A stretch of 62,308 nucleotides of DNA from CAYQJS01 sp964417895 (GTDB lineage: Bacteria > Chloroflexota > UBA6077 > SHYK01): assembly GCA_964417895.1 (NCBI GenBank), contig CAYQJS010000035.1, positions 1 through 62,308 on the forward strand. Direction: 5' to 3'. A program made the position numbers and the translations under genes. Each line of letters begins with the position of its first letter. The first letter of the stretch is position 1. The notes beneath the pieces are model-generated. The model worked only from the letters and a program-made list of their open reading frames with translations, made no database searches and was not told where the DNA came from. Positions 58,621 to 62,308 of this stretch are shown here, piece by piece.

Positions 58621-59760
58621 TCACGCGGCTCCCACGGGCGACCGCTCGGCCAGCACCTGTTCCACGTACTGGTTGGTGAACAGGCGCTCCGCCTGGACCG
58701 AGCCCGCCTCGATGGCGCCGGACTGGGTCTGCACGTCGATGACGCGCTGGACCGGGTCGAGGGCCAGGCGGCCGTCGGCAGGGTAGAGGTCCCGCTTGTA
58801 GCGGTCCAGCACCGAGGCGAAGGTCTCCACGTCGCCCCCCGCCACCAGCTCCTCCGGCATGGACTTCACGATGTCGGCCCCAGGGCTCCCCAGCACCCAC
58901 CGATTCGCGTTTACGAGCCCACGGATGAGCTTGCGGGCCGTCTCCGCCTGGGTCTGCAAGACGTCGGGCCGCGTGCTGAGGGCCAGGAACTGGTACGGGC
59001 CGCCAAGGGAGCGGTTCACGTCCTCGAGCCGCATGAAGTTTACGAGCACGCGTCCGCCAGCTCGTTCGACGAGCGTGAGGGCGGGCTCCTGCACCATGCC
59101 CGCCTCGACTTGCCCGCGATTCAGCTGCTCGTAGAGGTTGGGCCCCGACGCGACGAACTCGACCGAGTCGGGATCAACCCCCTCTCTCTTGAGGAGGTAC
59201 TGTGCCAGGAAGTGGTCCGTCGTGCCCAGGTTGCCGACGCCGATCTTCTTCCCAACGAGGTCGCGAATGCCGGCGATGGAGGGCTCGCGAGGACTGACAG
59301 CGAGGGCAAAGAAAGGCAGGCGTGAGAGGGACGCGATGGTGATCGCCTCCCGTCCGCGGGCCACCGTCTGCACGACAACGTCGAAGCCCGAGACGACCCA
59401 GTCAATACTGCTGGCAATCAGCGAGTTGACCGCCTGAGCCCCGCCCCGGGCGTAGGTGATGGAGACGTCGAGGCCCTCCGCCTCCCAGAAGCCTCGCGTG
59501 CGCGCAACCTCGAGGGGGATGCCACAGAGGACTTGACTGCAGAACGCAATCTCCAGAGGCTGCAACACCGCCGCGCGCGGCCCGGCCACCGGCGCCGTTG
59601 GGCCCGCACCGGGGCCGCTCGGCGCCGCCGCCTGCGGGGCCGGCGCAGAGCCTGGCCCCGGAGCGCATGCAGCGAGCAATGGCGCGACGGCGGCCAGCCG
59701 CGCAGCGCCACCGAGCAGGTTGCGCCGGGTGATCCCGTGCACGACTGCTCTGGGCGTCAC
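58621..59760 (-). CDS. NMT1/SsuA-type substrate-binding lipoprotein, Tat signal
   Basis: A 379-residue periplasmic binding protein of the NMT1/THI5/SsuA family. It has a twin-arginine signal (ITRRNLLGG, Arg12-Arg13) plus a lipobox LLAAC (Cys32), so it is exported folded and lipid-anchored. Landmarks are TYARGGAQAVNSLIASSIDW and LVGKKIGVGNLGTTDHFLAQYL. GTG at 59760 is the longest start. It feeds the permease and ATPase downstream. Confidence 0.9.
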   Translation of the reverse strand: MTPRAVVHGITRRNLLGGAARLAAVAPLLAACAPGPGSAPAPQAAAPSGPGAGPTAPVAGPRAAVLQPLEIAFCSQVLCGIPLEVARTRGFWEAEGLDVSITYARGGAQAVNSLIASSIDWVVSGFDVVVQTVARGREAITIASLSRLPFFALAVSPREPSIAGIRDLVGKKIGVGNLGTTDHFLAQYLLKREGVDPDSVEFVASGPNLYEQLNRGQVEAGMVQEPALTLVERAGGRVLVNFMRLEDVNRSLGGPYQFLALSTRPDVLQTQAETARKLIRGLVNANRWVLGSPGADIVKSMPEELVAGGDVETFASVLDRYKRDLYPADGRLALDPVQRVIDVQTQSGAIEAGSVQAERLFTNQYVEQVLAERSPVGAA

Positions 59761-60003
59761 ATCCAGGGGTGAGACGAGCGAATCCAGCTCGTCGTAACAG
59801 CCGATTCAGTCGGTTGTCTTGAGATACTCGGCGTCAGCCACGAATCGCAACTCCCTTTGTTTAGTCAGGTGATCGGGTTTGTCGAGAACTACGCAGATGT
59901 TAGAAGGCGAGTCGGACTCAGCGCAAGTCAAGCTCAATTGTTCTGAAATTCGTGTCCGGCGCGCCCAAATCCTCATCCCTCCTGGCGCCGGGATGCGGAA
60001 TGG

Positions 60004-60105
60004 TGTCATTCTGAGCCGAAGGCGAAGAATCTGAAGTCGGGTAGCGCCCGGTGGCCACCTGCCATTACCCGCCTTCAGACCCTTCGCTGTCGGCTCAGGG
60101 TGACA
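60004..60105. repeat. Family C palindromic element
   Basis: About 102 bp with inverted ends: TGTCATTCTGAGCCGAAGGC on the left and CTGTCGGCTCAGGGTGACA on the right. It lies in the gap between the ABC SBP and the E1 beta gene and shares ends with 1700-1760 and the GIY-YIG element. Confidence 0.8.
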
Positions 60106-60120
60106 GCCACCAACGCTCCA

Positions 60121-61080
60121 CTACCGCAGCGTCGCCCGGATCGCCTCCTCGAGGCGCTCCTCGCTGGGGCTGATGGCCGCGTCCAGGGGCGGGCTCATGG
60201 GCGAAGGCACGTCGGGCACTCCTACCCGCCGGGGCGCGGCCTTCAGCAGATCGTGCCCCAGCTCGGAAACCGAGGCCACGATCTCCGACGATATGCCGCA
60301 TGTGAGCCGACCCTCGTCCGTCGCCACCAGTCGTCCCGTCCGCGCGACGCTCGCCAGGATACCGTCGCGGTCGAGCGGCGAGAGGACCCTCGCGTCCACC
60401 ACCTCCACTGAGATCCCCTCCGCCGCGAGGCGCTCGGCGACGGCGAGCGCCCTGGGGACCATCACAGAGACGCCGACCACGGTCACGTCCGTCCCCGCCC
60501 GAACGACCTCGGCCCGGACCCGCCGCGGTGCGCCATCGGACGGCACCTCTCCCACGTCGCTGTGCAGCTTTAGCGAGTCGACGTAGACGACCGGGTCGTC
60601 GCTGCCGATCGCCGCCTGCATGAGCTGGTAGGCGGCGGCCGGCGTGCCCGGCGCAACCACGACGAGACCGGGCGCGTTGCACAGCATCGCTTGCGGCGAC
60701 TGTGAATGCTGGGCGGCCGCGCCTGGACGGAGGCCCACATAGAAATGGAAGGTGATCGGCACGGCCATCTGGCCTCCCGACATATAGCGCATCAGCGCCG
60801 CCTCGTTCACCACGGGCTCCCAGGCGTTGTACATGAAGCTGCCCGTCGAGAAGCTGACGATGGGCCGCAGGCCCGCCATCGCCGCCCCGACGGCAGCGCC
60901 CGCGTAGCCTTCCTCGGATACCGGCGTCTGGCGCACGCGCTCTCGGCCGTACGCCGCGGCGAAGCCGCCCTCAGGGGCGCCAGGCCCCGATAGCCCGCCC
61001 AACAGAATGGTGCTGGGGTCCTCCGCCATCGCCTCCGTTACCGCCCGATTGCGCGCCTCGATGAAGCTCATCTGGGCCAT
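60121..61080 (-). CDS. 2-oxoacid (or acetoin) dehydrogenase E1 beta subunit, second copy
   Basis: A 319-residue E1 beta, paralogous to 50324 (MSFIEARNRAVTEAMAEDP, YAGAAVGAAMAGLRPIVSF). It overlaps the alpha gene by 13 bp, the same overlap as the first pair, so the pair duplicated as a unit. No E2 or E3 is present. Confidence 0.9.
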   Translation of the reverse strand: MAQMSFIEARNRAVTEAMAEDPSTILLGGLSGPGAPEGGFAAAYGRERVRQTPVSEEGYAGAAVGAAMAGLRPIVSFSTGSFMYNAWEPVVNEAALMRYMSGGQMAVPITFHFYVGLRPGAAAQHSQSPQAMLCNAPGLVVVAPGTPAAAYQLMQAAIGSDDPVVYVDSLKLHSDVGEVPSDGAPRRVRAEVVRAGTDVTVVGVSVMVPRALAVAERLAAEGISVEVVDARVLSPLDRDGILASVARTGRLVATDEGRLTCGISSEIVASVSELGHDLLKAAPRRVGVPDVPSPMSPPLDAAISPSEERLEEAIRATLR

Positions 61081-62078
61081 AGCTCACCCCCACTGAGTGC
61101 ATCCACGAACGCCGCCTCAGCCGCCGGCAACGGCGCCGCGCGCGCCGCCGCCATCGCTCGCGCGATGATCTCTCGGACCTCGGCATCCAGCCGCAGGGCG
61201 CTCTGCTGGTCGACCGCCTCGTCCTCGAAGGCCAGCCGCACCATGCGGAGCACCGGGTCCGCGCGGTGCCAGTCCGCCTGAGGATCATCCGCGGGCGGCG
61301 ACCATGCCAGGGAGATGTCGGTTGCGCCCGTGATCGACAGCGTCGGGTCCCCACCCCCCGAGTTTCCCGGCCAGCGCGGCGTCCGCGTTTCCAGGAACAT
61401 GGGGCGGCGGTCCGTCCGTACCTTCGCGACGCCGGTGACCGCGGCGTCGTAGGCCGCCTCCGGGTCGGTGGCATCCACGGCCTCGGCGTCCATGCCGAAG
61501 GTGCGCGCGACGTCGACCAGCTGGCCGAACATCAGGTTCGACGCTCGCGGGCTGTTAGGCGCCACGTTGTTCTCGCAGACGTAGAGCACGGGCAGGCTCC
61601 ACAGGGACGCGAGGTTGAACGCCTCGTACACGGCGCCCTCGTTCAGCGTCCGGTCGCCCAGGAACGCGACCCCTATGCGGTCGTCTTTCAGCACCTGTGC
61701 TGCCAGCCCGGCGCCCGTAGCCAGGATGGTGCTGCCGCCCACGATCGCAGTGGCCACTGTCTTGTGCGGCCCCGACATCACGTGGAAGGTCCCACCCTTG
61801 CCACCGGATGGGCCGCTGGCCTTCCCGAGGATCTCTCCCAGCACCTGCTCCGGGGGAACGCCCCGCGCTACGTTGTGGGCGTGGTTGCGGTGCGTTGTGA
61901 ATACGATCTCGTCGGGGCGCAGGAGCGAGATCACGGACGCCCCGGTCGCCTCCTGGCCGATGTAGACGTGGAAGTTCCCTGGGAACTCCCCAGCCATCTC
62001 GCAGACGGCCTCCTCGGTGCGGCGCATGAGCAGCATCGTCCTGAGCAGCGGAACCATGTTGTCGCGGGGGATCGTCAT
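61068..62078 (-). CDS. 2-oxoacid (or acetoin) dehydrogenase E1 alpha subunit, second copy
   Basis: A 336-residue E1 alpha. The TPP motif is AFLGDRTLNEGAVYEAFNLA to CENN (141-171), keeping Asp but with Arg for the second Gly of GDG. AGGAGGTG precedes the ATG at 62078. It and the beta gene form the left-directed last operon of the window. The neighbours do not reveal its substrate. Confidence 0.9.
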   Translation of the reverse strand: MTIPRDNMVPLLRTMLLMRRTEEAVCEMAGEFPGNFHVYIGQEATGASVISLLRPDEIVFTTHRNHAHNVARGVPPEQVLGEILGKASGPSGGKGGTFHVMSGPHKTVATAIVGGSTILATGAGLAAQVLKDDRIGVAFLGDRTLNEGAVYEAFNLASLWSLPVLYVCENNVAPNSPRASNLMFGQLVDVARTFGMDAEAVDATDPEAAYDAAVTGVAKVRTDRRPMFLETRTPRWPGNSGGGDPTLSITGATDISLAWSPPADDPQADWHRADPVLRMVRLAFEDEAVDQQSALRLDAEVREIIARAMAAARAAPLPAAEAAFVDALSGGELWPR

Positions 62079-62119
62079 AGCTCACACCTCCTGGAGGGGA
62101 TGCGCCCTCTCTCCTTGGT

Positions 62120-62165
62120 GGGATGGCCCCTCTCCCTCTTGGGAGAGGGATGGGGTGAGGGCGGC
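62120..62165. repeat. Family A repeat upstream of E1 alpha copy 2
   Basis: CCCCTCTCCCTCTTGGGAGAG-type palindrome about 45 bp upstream of the start. Beyond it to the window end nothing is recognised. Confidence 0.65.
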
Positions 62166-62308
62166 GCGCGTCCGCCATTGTACAGCCCCCTCAGGAGGGC
62201 CCGGCCCACCGGAAGCTACAATGGGTGTCCCCTGACCTAGTGCGCCGCGCCGCCCGGAGTCACGCCCTCACCCGTCCTTGCCCGCTCTCGCGGGCTGCGG
62301 CCGGCCTC

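Noticed and set aside
56639..59760. The ABC importer as transporter for the nine SBP_bac_5 proteins
   Set aside because: Its permease and ATPase are of the SsuCB/TauCB kind with their own NMT1-type SBP, a different family from SBP_bac_5.
1..62308. tRNA, rRNA or riboswitch genes
   Set aside because: No cloverleaf-like, rRNA-like or known aptamer sequence was recognised on either strand by reading.

Overview
The window is GC-rich bacterial chromosome with no rRNA, tRNA, replication or ribosomal gene. It is an accessory catabolic region. The mix of genes (lipoprotein solute-binding proteins of the dipeptide type, amidohydrolase-2 proteins, LLM flavin oxidoreductases, CaiB/BaiF CoA-transferases, cupin, LigB, VOC and Rieske oxygenases) and the very dense short GC-rich interspersed repeats fit an uncultivated Chloroflexota-like soil or marine lineage best. 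Methylomirabilota/Rokubacteria-like or Entotheonella-like genomes are alternatives; no marker gene settles it.

Layout. (1) 1-32.4 kb is almost entirely minus strand: seven SBP_bac_5 lipoproteins interleaved with three amidohydrolase-2 proteins, a bicupin, a LigB-type ring-cleavage dioxygenase, an LLM oxidoreductase, isochorismatase-like hydrolases (one single, one tandem), a dienelactone hydrolase, three NicX/M29-type metalloenzymes plus a broken fourth, two CoA-transferases, an OB-fold/zinc-ribbon protein and a thiolase-like protein. A GIY-YIG gene bracketed by inverted repeats and an RHH/PIN toxin-antitoxin pair are embedded here. (2) 33.2-39.1 kb is plus strand: bicupin, SBP, Rieske oxygenase, two-domain VOC protein and a DUF2269-like membrane protein. 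(3) 39.2-50.0 kb is a minus-strand acyl-CoA cluster: quinone oxidoreductase, YtcJ-type amidohydrolase, two desulforedoxin-like mini-proteins, acyl-CoA ligase, two enoyl-CoA hydratases, a giant repeat-riddled tandem CoA-transferase, a frameshifted DUF559 gene and an LLM oxidoreductase. (4) 50.3-62.3 kb holds two E1 alpha/beta pairs of 2-oxoacid-dehydrogenase type, a ninth SBP_bac_5, a three-gene split cobalt nitrile-hydratase/thiocyanate-hydrolase-like complex, a DUF433/DUF5615 toxin-antitoxin pair and a complete SsuABC/TauABC-like ABC importer.

How the genes may work together (inference). The enzymes form a broad toolkit for aromatic, N-heteroaromatic, amide and nitrile compounds: ring hydroxylation (Rieske), ring cleavage (LigB, bicupin, VOC, NicX-like), C-N hydrolysis (amidohydrolases, isochorismatase-like, nitrile-hydratase-like), dienelactone hydrolysis, then CoA activation and beta-oxidation-like steps. 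Nine dipeptide-type binding lipoproteins occur with no cognate permease or ATPase here, roughly one beside each enzyme group, so each may capture the substrate of its neighbours for a transporter encoded elsewhere.

The most unusual structure is the repeat load. At least three short repeat families (A, GC-rich palindromes; B, about 100 bp with 14-bp terminal inverted repeats; C, about 60-100 bp palindromes) sit at gene junctions and inside genes, where they are kept in frame. A GIY-YIG nuclease gene is flanked by inverted family C arms, so it could be the autonomous form of that family.
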